From the NCBI GenBank assembly GCA_001310555.1, contig BAXO01000058.1, forward strand, positions 1-37,637: 37,637 nucleotides of DNA. The letters are read 5' to 3'. Shown here piece after piece: positions 18,250 through 26,788 of the stretch. The notes under the pieces are model-generated. The model was given only the letters and a program-made list of their open reading frames with translations, did not search any database and was not told the origin of the DNA. How positions within the stretch are numbered: position 1 is the first letter of the stretch; every line of letters starts with the position of its first letter. The position numbers and the translations under genes are program-made. Source of the stretch: Bacillus sp. JCM 19058 (lineage in GTDB: Bacteria; Bacillota; Bacilli; Bacillales_H; Bacillaceae_D).

Positions 18250-19329
18250 ATGAACACAAGTCAATGGAGCGCGAAGCTTGGAGTCGGTTTGCTTACCGGT
18301 CTTCTGAGTATAACTGTATTAGGCTGCACAGGAGAATCGACTGACCCTGAAAATAATGGGGAGAAAACGACTAACGCGACAGATGAAGGTGGCGCGGAAC
18401 AGGAACAGCCACTTGTTTTGTATGCCAACGATTTTACTGAGGTAGTCGGAGAGTTGTTTCACGAAGAAACAGGCTATGATATCGAAGTGGTTCAAGGCGG
18501 AGGCGGTGAAGTACTTGCTCGAATTGAAGCGGAAAGAGGAAACCCACAGTGGGATGTTGTTTGGTTAGATGGACATGGATCAATTCAAGCGCTCGCTGAT
18601 CAAGGTGCATTAGTTGAAGGCTTTGAGCCCGACAATCTCGAGCATCTCAATGACTTCGGGAAGGAATATCTCCCCGATAATTTCTCCTATTTTCCTACAG
18701 GTGTCCACGCTGCTGGCGTAATTGCTTACAATACGACAGTTCTCGATCAGGATACGGCACCGCAAACATGGGAAGAAGCGATGAATTATGACGGCCCGAT
18801 CGGTTTTGCCGACCCGGCTATTGCCGCACCGGCATATCCGCTCGTTTCATACTGGTTCAATGAATACGGAATTGAAGAAGCACAGCAGCTGTTTGAGGAA
18901 CGCTTTGACAAAGGATTGTATGTCTATCCGAAAAATCCTGCAGTCGGACAAGCACTGGTGAGTGGAGAAATTCATGTCGCTGCTTTGCAGGAGCATAATG
19001 CTTACGGTTTAAAGGAGAGCGGAGAACCGATCGAGCTCATATGGCCTGAAGAAGGAGCACCTGGCTCACTACGAGTCGCCGGAATTAGTGAAGTGACAGA
19101 AAATCTTGAAGCGGCGAAAGCTTTTGTCGAGTTCTTGCTCGATCCAAAAACGCAAAATACGTTAACTCATCTCGATGATACAGATAGCTACTTTACCCCA
19201 TTGGCAGAAGGGGCAGAGGCGCGAGCTGACCGGATCGACAATCCGAAGATCATTCTCCCTTCAGCCGATTGGTCTGCTGAAAATGAAGCATTAATTAAGC
19301 AATGGTTTGCCGATCGAGCCATAAACTGA
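18250..19329 (+). CDS. ABC transporter extracellular solute-binding lipoprotein
   Basis: A 359-residue binding lipoprotein of the AfuA/FutA/ThiB/PhnS-like class (Pfam SBP_bac). Lipobox TVLGC gives Cys26, followed by a charged linker. The mature part has LVLYANDFTEVVGELFHEETGYDIEVVQGGGGEVLARIEAE, WDVVWLDGHGSIQALADQG, FPTGVHAAGVIAYNTTVL and AKAFVEFLLDPKTQN. The GGG-EVLARI stretch resembles the oxyanion-binding start seen in iron(III) and 2-aminoethylphosphonate binding proteins. Intact. It is the first gene of SBP-permease-ATPase-phosphoesterase. No tyrosine pair typical of ferric binding could be assigned, so I do not name the ligand. Confidence 0.85.
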   Translation: MNTSQWSAKLGVGLLTGLLSITVLGCTGESTDPENNGEKTTNATDEGGAEQEQPLVLYANDFTEVVGELFHEETGYDIEVVQGGGGEVLARIEAERGNPQWDVVWLDGHGSIQALADQGALVEGFEPDNLEHLNDFGKEYLPDNFSYFPTGVHAAGVIAYNTTVLDQDTAPQTWEEAMNYDGPIGFADPAIAAPAYPLVSYWFNEYGIEEAQQLFEERFDKGLYVYPKNPAVGQALVSGEIHVAALQEHNAYGLKESGEPIELIWPEEGAPGSLRVAGISEVTENLEAAKAFVEFLLDPKTQNTLTHLDDTDSYFTPLAEGAEARADRIDNPKIILPSADWSAENEALIKQWFADRAIN

Positions 19330-19343
19330 AAGGAACTGTTCAA

Positions 19344-21117
19344 ATGATGAACCGTAGCAAAAGGCATGCGATTTCATCCCTGCTCCCAAACGCAGAAAGC
19401 CGTTTGGGGATAGGGTTCACTCTTCTCCTATTTATTTTAATTGTTTTTCCGCTATTAGCTGTAATTTCGCAGCTTGTCTTTCCCGGATTATTTTTTGGGG
19501 AAATGAACTATGCAGGCTTTAGCTTATTATTGGAAGTATTTAACCGTCCGTTATGGAGCCGCTCATTAACCAATTCGATTCTGTTGGCATCTGGGACTGC
19601 GACTTTCGGGTTGATTCTCGGTACGATTCTTGCAATTGGACGAACGTATTGGTCTTTTCCGTTGGCGAGGCTCATGGATGTGACAGCTTGGGTCCTCTTA
19701 ATAACACCTTCATTTATTCTTGCTCAAGGCTGGGTGCTGTTTGCTAACCCTAACGGATTAGCGGCAAAATGGCTCGGACTTGATTGGGTGGCCGCATTTA
19801 TTTTCCAACCAGCCGGGCTAATTTTCATTATGACTCTGTGCAAATTTTCCTTAGCTTATTTGGCTGTAGTTGCTGCGCTAGAATGGAATGTCAGTCATTT
19901 TGCCGATGCGGCCCGCTTGTGTGGGGGGAAGCCATTGACCGTTTGGAGAACCGTACAAGTTCCGTTGATGATGCCTGCACTCGTAGCGGGCTGGGCTCTC
20001 GTATTTATGGATACAATTGGCGATTTTGGGTTGCCGGCGGCTTTGTCGACCGTTTATAATTTTCCGACCTTACCGTATTCAATTTATTCTGCGATTTATA
20101 CGTCGCCGATACGCTTTGATATGGCCGGGGTGCTAGCATTGTATCTCGTACTCATTTTAGTCATTGCGATGGGGCTGTTATTCCTTTCAACTCGAAAGTC
20201 GAACTTCGACTTTCTGAACGAAAGAGCCGCGGCGGTAATTGCTAAGCCGTTAAAGAAAGGCTGGATGCTAACAGGAGCGCTGCTTGTTTTTATTTTATTC
20301 GTGCTCGGTGTTCCGGTAGGCTCCAGTGTCCTCGTTTCGTTTATGAAGACGATGGGAGGGGGCATTCAATTAGAAAATTTAACCTTTGGACATTATGTCG
20401 CGCTGTTTTCGGGTGGGAGCGGATTTTTACTGAGTTTAAAAAATTCATTGCTGATTGCAGTTATTGCCGCCATATGCAGCACGGTTATCGGTTTTTTTTG
20501 TTTCCTATGTCATGTGTTTTACCGCGTTTAAATACAAGCAGGCGATCAATATTTTCTCAGTCATCTCGCTCGCCGTACCAGGAGTCGTGCTTGGTATTGG
20601 CTATATTTATGTATGGAATCAGAAGTGGTTGGAGGCGATTCATCTTCATTTATATGGAACTCCCGCTCTGCTCGTATTAGGGGCAATCGCCGGGGCTATA
20701 CCATTTGCGGTAAGATTGCAAATCGGAGCTTTTTCGAAAATTCCTCATTCGATGATTGCAGCCGCCGCGATGCAAGGGGCATCGATGACAGCACGGATGA
20801 AGGATATTGCGTTGCCACTTGTGCGTAGCTCCTTGCTCGTTGCTGGCTTAGCATCTTTCGGAACGAGCGTGTTTGATCTCGCCTTAACCTCAATCTTGAA
20901 TCCGCCTAATTTTGCGATTTTACCTGTCAATATTAATCGTTCCTTCGAACAAATGGAGTACGGTTATTCGACGGCAGCAACAGTTATTAGCGGTTCAATC
21001 GTCGTCACCATCATTTTAATCATCGACAAGGCGATCAAATGGCTATTCGAACAGATGAGCAAGCACAAACGAAGAGGTGATTCGAATGAGTATTTTAGAA
21101 GTGAAAAATCTGCGTAA
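19344..21117 (+). CDS. ABC transporter permease, fused two-module type (frameshifted)
   Basis: A long permease with two BPD_transp_1 modules in one chain, as in FbpB/AfuB/PhnV-type importers. The ATG lies 9 bases after AAGGA. Module one includes LARLMDVTAWVLLITPSFILAQG and the EAA-type loop AARLCGGKPLTVWRTVQVPLMMPAL; module two has FSVISLAVPGVVLGIGYIYVW and AAAMQGASMTARMKDIALPLVRSSLLVAG. T8 at 20492-20499 (7 expected) breaks it between modules. Corrected length is about 590 residues. Its end overlaps the ATPase start by 32 bases, so they are probably coupled. Confidence 0.85.
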
Positions 21118-22190
21118 AGCGTATGGACAAGTAACTGCATTGAAAAGTATTAGTTTAACTGTTAAAGAAGGGGAAATCATCAGTATACTTGGCCCCTCAG
21201 GCTGTGGGAAGTCAACCTTTCTCCAGCTAGTCGCCGGCCTGCAGGAGCCTTCTGACGGCGAAATTTTACTAAACGGTAAGCAGGTTGCCGATTCAACATT
21301 TTCGTTTCCACCGGAAAAGCGCCCGGTCAATATGGTTTTTCAGGATTATGCACTCTGGCCTCATATGAATGTCCATGAAAATATTGCGTACGGCTTGAAA
21401 AGGCAAAAAAATGAAGCGCGGCGCACGCGAGCAGCGAGTTGAGAAGATGCTCAAGCTCCTTGAGCTGGAACATTTAGCTAAACGGTTACCCGCACAATTG
21501 TCTGGCGGACAACAGCAGCGAGTTGGAATTGCTCGTGCCTTGGCAACGCAAAATCGCCTCCTGTTAATGGATGAACCGCTTTCCAACTTGGATGTAAAAT
21601 TGAGAATGCAAATGAGAAGTGAGCTAGCTCTACTGCTAAGAGAGTTGATGATCACTGTTCTACATGTGACCCATGATACATTTGAAGCCTTTGCGCTAGC
21701 CGATCGGCTTCTTATTTTAAAGGATGGCCAAATTGAACAGCTTGATACACCGCAGAACGTATACGAGAATCCGGCCTCACCATGGGTCGCTAATTTGCTA
21801 GGCTTTCATATAGAGCTTGAGGGCGAGCGGCAGGATGCGAATCGCATGTTACTCGAGGATCAATTCATACATGGCTCTAATAAAAATGAGAGAGGCCAAG
21901 CTGCGGGGAAAGCGGATCAGAAAATCATTATGATGCTTCATCCCGATGATGTGGAGCTGGTCGGGGAGCCAGAAGAGCTGGACGCTCAATTTAATTATGT
22001 ACAAGGGACAGTGAAAACGTGTGCTTTTGAAGGAAGAACATGGCGAAATCAAATTGAGGTTGGTCATCATCAGACTTTGAGTGTTTCTACAAAGGAGCCA
22101 GCTCGGATCGGATGCCGGGTTAAGGTAAGATTTCCGATCGAGAAAACGTTATTTTTTGACAAAGCGGGAGTGGAAGTGCTTGAATCGTAA
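21086..22190 (+). CDS. ABC transporter ATPase with C-terminal TOBE-like region (frameshifted)
   Basis: The ATPase of the importer. Walker A ILGPSGCGKSTFLQL, Q-loop VNMVFQDYALWPHM, signature LSGGQQQRVGIARALA, Walker B LLLMDEPLSNLDVKLR, switch H in VLHVTHDTFEAFALADR, followed by LDTPQNVYENPASPWVANLLG and a TOBE-like C-terminal domain (IIMMLHPDDVELV to VKVRFPIEKTLFFD). A7 at 21405-21411 (6 expected) breaks it after LKRQK. Corrected length is about 367 residues. The start follows AAGAGGTGA at good spacing. Confidence 0.9.
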
Positions 22191-22794
22191 ATTAGTTGCA
22201 TCAGATATTCATGGGAACGGCGCCACACTTATTCAATTGCTTAACATGGCCTCGTTTTCTAAACATGATCGTCTCTATTTATTAGGCGATTATGTAAAAA
22301 AGGGACCAGACTCCCTTGGTACGATCATGCTCGTTAAGTGGTTGAAAGAACAAATGGGGACCGTCGTTTTACGAGGGAATCACGAGGACAAATGGCTAAG
22401 TAATCAATACGGAAATATGTATCCAAAGCTCACTCCTGAGTGGCAAATGTTTCTTCAATCATTGCCTTATTGGTATGAGGACGAAGAATACCTGTTTGTC
22501 CATGCGGGCATTCGTTTCGGAACTGCTTTAGAGGAACAACAAGTAGCCGATTTAACAGCTATTAGGGAAGAATTTTACACGTACCAAAACCCGCTTCCGA
22601 AAACGATCGTATTTGGACATACTCAGACCGACGTTTTAGGAGCGAATGAAGGTCAAATATGGAAAAAAGAAGGGAAAATCGGAATAGATACTGGCGCGGG
22701 ACAAAAAAAATTTTTAACGCTATACGATTTAACGAATCGAGTAAGCTATCGTCGTCCCGTGCTGTCGCTGCCGCATGTCGAAAATCGAAGCTGA
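22180..22794 (+). CDS. calcineurin-like metallophosphoesterase
   Basis: About 204 residues, intact. Metal-binding motifs of the calcineurin/PPP family are all visible: SDIHGNG (D9, H11), LLGDYVKKGPDS, LRGNHED, FVHAGI and VFGHTQ. It is related to small PrpE/ApaH-type phosphatases. I choose the TTG at 22180, which overlaps the ATPase stop by 11 bases; a TTG at 22156 is also possible. Coupling to a phosphonate/iron-type ABC importer suggests it dephosphorylates an imported phospho-compound or acts in its use, but this is inference. Confidence 0.85.
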   Translation: MNRKLVASDIHGNGATLIQLLNMASFSKHDRLYLLGDYVKKGPDSLGTIMLVKWLKEQMGTVVLRGNHEDKWLSNQYGNMYPKLTPEWQMFLQSLPYWYEDEEYLFVHAGIRFGTALEEQQVADLTAIREEFYTYQNPLPKTIVFGHTQTDVLGANEGQIWKKEGKIGIDTGAGQKKFLTLYDLTNRVSYRRPVLSLPHVENRS

Positions 22795-22918
22795 TACGAG
22801 CACGCTTCGACCTTCTGTCACTGCGAAGCTGGAACCATTTATAAAATACCGGTAGTCCCCTGGCTAACCTAGTCCAAGGACTTTAATTTTAGGCGAAGCC
22901 CTTTTGTGAGAAATGAAG

Positions 22919-22958
22919 AGCGGAGGGAGGATTTGATAGTCAAATCTCTTCCTCCGCT
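22919..22958. terminator. hairpin between convergent genes
   Basis: A long imperfect hairpin with outer arms AGCGGAGG and CCTCCGCT and inner TTTGA/TCAAA closes with a 3-base loop. It lies between the phosphoesterase (+) and the hydrolase (-). The following TGTTTCGTTT is only mildly T-rich, so it is a likely bidirectional terminator. Confidence 0.55.
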
Positions 22959-23001
22959 TGTTTCGTTTCATATATCCTAAGCAACGTTATAGCTGAACCA
23001 A

Positions 23002-24333
23002 TCAATTATGCTTGACGATCAAGTCACTTTCTTTTAAGAACGCGATGATCTCCTCTATTAGTCCATCGGCAAGCGGGAGAGAAGGGTCGGCATAAGTTTT
23101 CAAGTTTTCCTCTCGATCGGCCGGTGCTTCCTTCAATACGTGATTCATCTCATCGACTAGTAAAAGCTTCGCATCCGGCTTTGCCTCTGAAAGGAGCTCA
23201 GCATCGGCAACAGAAACTTGGATATCGTTTGTTCCATTAATGATCATTGTCGGTAATGCAAGCTGCGAGATTTCAGCAGCTGGATCGTATTGCATCCAGG
23301 AAATGAGAAAAGGCTGACTCTCTGGATTGAAAATGCTCATTAACTGTTCGTTCATTTCGCTTACGGTAGTGCCTTGTCTTAGCTGCGCTAAAATTTGTTC
23401 ACTTTCTTCAACTAGCTCCTTCGGCAATGCTTCCAATTGCTCGCTCAACACTTGATCAATTGGACGACCCGCGCCGGCAATCGAAATCAGAGCATCCGCA
23501 GCTGAGTCTTTAGCTGCCAATAATCCGACTAATGCTCCTTCGCTATGACCAGTAACGATTGTCTCTGTAAAACGTTCATCGCGTTTCAGTTCAGTCACCA
23601 CTGTTTCGCGTCCTCGACGAACTGCTCGAAATCGAGCTCTTCTTCAGCCTCTGGAACTGCCTGAGCATTTTTTCCTGCTCCGCGCTTATCGTATCGCAGA
23701 CTTGCAACGCCATGGCTTGCTAATTCTTCAGCCAGAAGCTTTAGGCTATTGTTTTCCCCTGGCATTAATGGTGAGTTTCCGTTCCGATCGGTCGGCCCGG
23801 AGCCTGGAATAATTAACGCAATGGGAAAGGCATCTCCTTCCTCTGGTAGCAGCAGTGAGCCATACAACGTCCCGATGCTTGTTTCAATCGTTAAAAAGTC
23901 CTCATCTTCGCCCGGGGTATCGGGGGGCACGTCCCCTTTTGTTAGCTCAAAGGGAAAGCTTTGTCCGTTTTGTGTAAATGACCCATTGATTTTGTCTTCA
24001 GCAACGTCTCCATTAAACGTAATTCTTTGACCTTCCAAAGGCATTTTAAAAGAAAGGCTATTCCCCTCTAACAATATATCGGACAAAGCAAAATCGTGGA
24101 GATTTTGGACGGGAATACTAATTGTGCCGGTTATAGCTTCTTCTTCGTTAAATTCAATCAAGATGGGTAAGGGCTGGTTTGGGACTTGAATTTCTCCGTT
24201 CCACAACCCTTCAGTGCAACATCAGCAGGTATCGCTTCATTAGCGGTGCTGTCATTTTCGACCTCATCATTGCTGCACCCGACCATTAAGAGTATCATTG
24301 AACTGGAGAGCAACGCGTGTTGCCATTTTTCAT
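23002..24333 (-). CDS. alpha/beta-hydrolase lipoprotein (frameshifted)
   Basis: A secreted, lipid-anchored serine hydrolase. The true start is probably the ATG at 24333, behind AGGAGGAGG: with one more A in 24326-24330 it reads MKKWQHALLSSSMILLMVGC, a lipoprotein signal with Cys20. After a beta-rich N-terminal part (about residues 45-130) comes an alpha/beta-hydrolase fold with IALIIPGSGPTDRNG, SLRYDKRGAGKN, nucleophile Ser in TIVTGHSEGALVG, probable Asp in MIINGTNDIQV and His in DEMNHVLKEAP. Further breaks: CCC 24207-24209 (CCCC expected) and CC 23598-23599 (CCC expected). It is controlled by the palindromic promoter upstream. The substrate is unknown. Confidence 0.82.
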
Positions 24334-24406
24334 ACTTAGTAGCCTCCTCCTGCAAGTGCTGTTCAAGTTAGACTAACTCGGAATTCGCCTGCAATATCAC
24401 TTTTGT

Positions 24407-24439
24407 GACATCTGTTATATTCAATGTATAACAGATGTC
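24407..24439. promoter_or_regulatory. palindromic operator of the hydrolase gene
   Basis: Perfect 13-bp arms GACATCTGTTATA and TATAACAGATGTC with a 7-base centre. It covers the -10 and part of the spacer of the minus-strand promoter, the typical position for a TetR-type repressor. Confidence 0.7.
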
Positions 24440-24451
24440 CCCTGATGTCAA
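24423..24451 (-). promoter_or_regulatory. sigma-A promoter of the hydrolase gene
   Basis: -35 TTGACA (24451-24446), 17-bp spacer and -10 TACATT (24428-24423), read on the minus strand. It ends 90 bp before the predicted start codon. Confidence 0.65.
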
Positions 24452-24479
24452 TATTATAAGTAAATTATGCAAAGTTACG

Positions 24480-25050
24480 GATGTCAGCTACTTAAGACAA
24501 AAGGGTAAATTAATAGGACGGTGTAAATATAGTCGCTTTACTAGAGTCCTGTAATGGCATCGGCGGAGTTTGTTAAATGATCGATATTTCTGCTCAAATT
24601 GTACAGCCTAATTTATTGCGCTGCACACTATTGCTAGAAGCTACCTAATTATAACTGGGATTGTCTAACTTTTCTTGTTTTTCACTAGATGGAATGAGAG
24701 GCAAGGCTAGCTTTCATCATGAAAAAGTATAGGGGGGTGAAAATGAAGTTTAGTCCTCATTCTTATTGAAAGAACTTGCTCTTTATGATCCAACTTTAGG
24801 ACGCAATATGTGAGACCTCTTCTAAAAATGGAGAAAGATGATCTGAATATTGAACACCCGAGTTGAATCGATGGGCAAAGATCGTAAAGACTAATAACGA
24901 AAAAAGGCGAACGACTAAAAGTAAATCATAGCTTGTTATCGTTCGCCATCGATTCACCAAAATATGAAAGTATAATAAATGAGTGCGAAGCCTTATCTAG
25001 TGATTGTCAGCTGAAGGTAATGTTGTGAAGGGAGGGTTACAAATGAAGAA
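24480..25050. other. gene-poor stretch of about 570 bp
   Basis: No intact gene. A short plus-strand fragment at about 24744-24800 (MKFSPHS, then LLKELALYDPTLGR in another frame) follows GGGGGTG and could be a decayed gene. A stem with arms GGCGAACGA (24906-24914) and TCGTTCGCC (24939-24947) encloses a 24-base loop. Nothing else was recognised. Confidence 0.35.
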
Positions 25051-25052
25051 AC

Positions 25053-25505
25053 TTAATTAAGCACTATTTTTTTTAACATTTTAATATCGAGATCGTGCTC
25101 TTGAATTTTAGTTATTACATTGTCTAAACGAACTTTTTCTTCGCTGTTACGCGCTACTTGTTTTCTAATGTTGTCCAGCTTCTTATTGATTTGATTTAAG
25201 TCCTCTTTAGTAACCATTTCTGCTCGCATAGAGAGCTGCTCATTCTTGAAAGTGTTCATCGCCTCTCGCATAGAGAGTTGTTCTTTCTTGAAAGTGTTCA
25301 TCGCCTCTCGCATAGAGAGCTGCTCATTCTTGAAAGTGTTCATCGTCTCTCGCATAGAGAGCTGTTCTTTCTTGAAAGTGTTCATTTCTTCGCGCACGGA
25401 ATTTAAATCAGCTTTCATTTCCTGCTGTTCCGTTCGAACTGATTGCAGCTCAGTTCCTAATAAGGTTACTTTGTCCAGAATTTTCTGCAATATATCCTGA
25501 TTCAT
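25053..25505 (-). CDS. coiled-coil protein with 14-residue tandem repeats
   Basis: A 150-residue, highly charged, almost wholly helical protein with no membrane segment or signal. Heptad-type leucine and isoleucine spacing runs from residue 5 to the end. The centre (about residues 38-95) holds four tandem 14-residue units of the form MNTFKKEQLSMREA, alternating KKEQ and KNEQ. The C-terminal VTKEDLNQINKKLDNIRKQV and IKMLKKIVLN resemble small Bacillus coiled-coil proteins of unknown function. It is preceded by GGAGGACAG, a good ribosome binding site. It may assemble as a long coil or bind DNA or cell-envelope partners; no function should be assumed. Intact. Confidence 0.8.
   Translation of the reverse strand: MNQDILQKILDKVTLLGTELQSVRTEQQEMKADLNSVREEMNTFKKEQLSMRETMNTFKNEQLSMREAMNTFKKEQLSMREAMNTFKNEQLSMRAEMVTKEDLNQINKKLDNIRKQVARNSEEKVRLDNVITKIQEHDLDIKMLKKIVLN
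25225..25392. repeat. four 42-bp tandem repeats inside the coiled-coil gene
   Basis: Units begin at 25225, 25267, 25309 and 25351. They alternate in two versions (one with CTGCTCATTC, one with TTGTTCTTTC or CTGTTCTTTC), so the array looks like a duplicated 84-bp dimer. Being in frame, unit gain or loss changes protein length by 14 residues without frame loss. Confidence 0.88.
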
Positions 25506-25523
25506 ATATCTGTCCTCCTTTCA

Positions 25524-25572
25524 TATTTATTTGAGTAGGCTCCTTGTCATAGAGGAAGCTCTCAAATAAATA
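25524..25572. promoter_or_regulatory. inverted repeat in the leader of the coiled-coil gene
   Basis: Perfect 12-bp arms TATTTATTTGAG and CTCAAATAAATA around a 25-base spacer, which itself can pair partly (GCTCCT with AGGAAGC). It ends right before the ribosome binding site of the gene. On the minus strand an extended -10, TGATACTAT, lies just upstream, so the transcript would begin with this hairpin. Confidence 0.6.
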
Positions 25573-25841
25573 GTATCACACTCTTTAATAATAGAGGAAG
25601 GGACAGAATCAAAATACTAGTTTTTCATTTAGGTTCCTTTACGTTTGAGCTCTTCAAACTTCCCATATACATAGCTGTAAAAAAAATAATTTATTCCCCA
25701 CTAGATTGATCGTTACCCCTTGTTTACACTAATCACTAGCAAGAGCCAGTAGTCGTGTTTATCGAAATGCACGTCATCCTTACAGAATGAGTGTTTGAAT
25801 AAGCATTCTTGTGATAGAAATGGCTTACCGTTTTGTTTAGC
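25573..25841. other. gene-free spacer
   Basis: About 270 bp between the TetR stop and the coiled-coil leader, AT-rich and without a supported gene. Confidence 0.35.
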
Positions 25842-26447
25842 CTACTGTTGTTCTTTCAACCCAAGGGTTGCGAGCGGTCCGTGAACGGCGATAGTTGTCA
25901 TGAATGAAGCGATTTCTTCAGGAGATTGCTCCATCTTTGTTTCGAGCCAGTGTTGAATGATGCCTAGCTGGGCAGAACTAATAACGTCATTAAATATTCT
26001 GGAGGAATTAACATTTGTTCTCGTTTAACCTGAGTTTTTAACAGTTTTTCAAGGATTTGCTCTTTCATAAAATTTTTCCATTTTAATGGAAAGGATAAGT
26101 TACTACTCGGACCTAAAAGTATGCTAAATAAATCTGCTTGCTCTGCAACGAATTCCAGAAGAGAAACTAAAACGGGATAAGGTTTATCTTTGTAACTCTG
26201 AAATTGAAAAAGGTCCATATGCTTCAGTCGTTCCTTTAACTCGTTAAGCAATTGGTTTTGATAATGCTTCATCATGTCCTCAATGTCACGATAATGCAAA
26301 TAAAATGTCCCTCTATTAATGTCTGCACGTTGAGTCAGGTCACTGACAGTGATACTATGCAATCCTTTTTCGTTAATTAATTCCAATAGTGCTTCACGCA
26401 ACAATTTTTTTAGTTCTAGCCTTTCTACGGTCCAATTTTTCAGACAT
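25842..26447 (-). CDS. TetR-family transcriptional regulator (frameshifted)
   Basis: An AcrR/TetR-type regulator. The N-terminal HTH reads KLLREALLELINEKGLHSITVSDLTQRADINRGTFYLHYRDIEDM. The C-terminal ligand domain follows, ending QLGIIQHWLETKMEQSPEEIASFMTTIAVHG, a TetR_C_7-like pattern. T7 at 26405-26411 (6 expected) and AAA at 25992-25994 (AAAA expected; plus-strand view) break it. The corrected length of about 202 residues is normal. The start at 26447 follows GGAAGTG. A candidate binding site is the palindrome at 24407-24439, but the coiled-coil gene lies between, so the link is tentative. Confidence 0.85.
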
Positions 26448-26550
26448 TTTTATCACTTCCTTACTTATTCATTTAATCGACACTATCGATATTGTTGTTC
26501 CTTATTCAACAATTGACTAGAGATTGATTATTGTCATACGGTTTGCACTT

Positions 26551-26580
26551 ATTATAATAAACATAGAGATGAATAATCAA
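26551..26580 (-). promoter_or_regulatory. promoter of the TetR gene
   Basis: Minus strand: -35 TTGATT (26580-26575), 18-bp spacer, -10 TATAAT (26556-26551). A 9-bp inverted repeat TTGATTATT/AATAATCAA (26524-26532 and 26572-26580) has one arm on the -35; autoregulation is possible. Confidence 0.6.
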
Positions 26581-26788
26581 CAACCTGTCTTATTAATAAA
26601 ATAGTCTTTACGAAAAATCTATATGCATGTTAACCCGAGCCTATAATTTGTTATTAGCGTAACCTCCTAAAGAAGCTTAAAGCGAAAATGTTAGGAGAAG
26701 ATTATAATCCCAATTTTTTATCCGTCAGCAGGAACAATGCTCTCAGTTCATGGAAGTTTTACTTTATTAAAGAAAGGGGATTTCTTTA

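Noticed and set aside
25225..25392. CRISPR-like array of 42-bp repeats
   Set aside because: The units are contiguous with no unique spacers, lie within an open coiled-coil frame and have no cas genes near.
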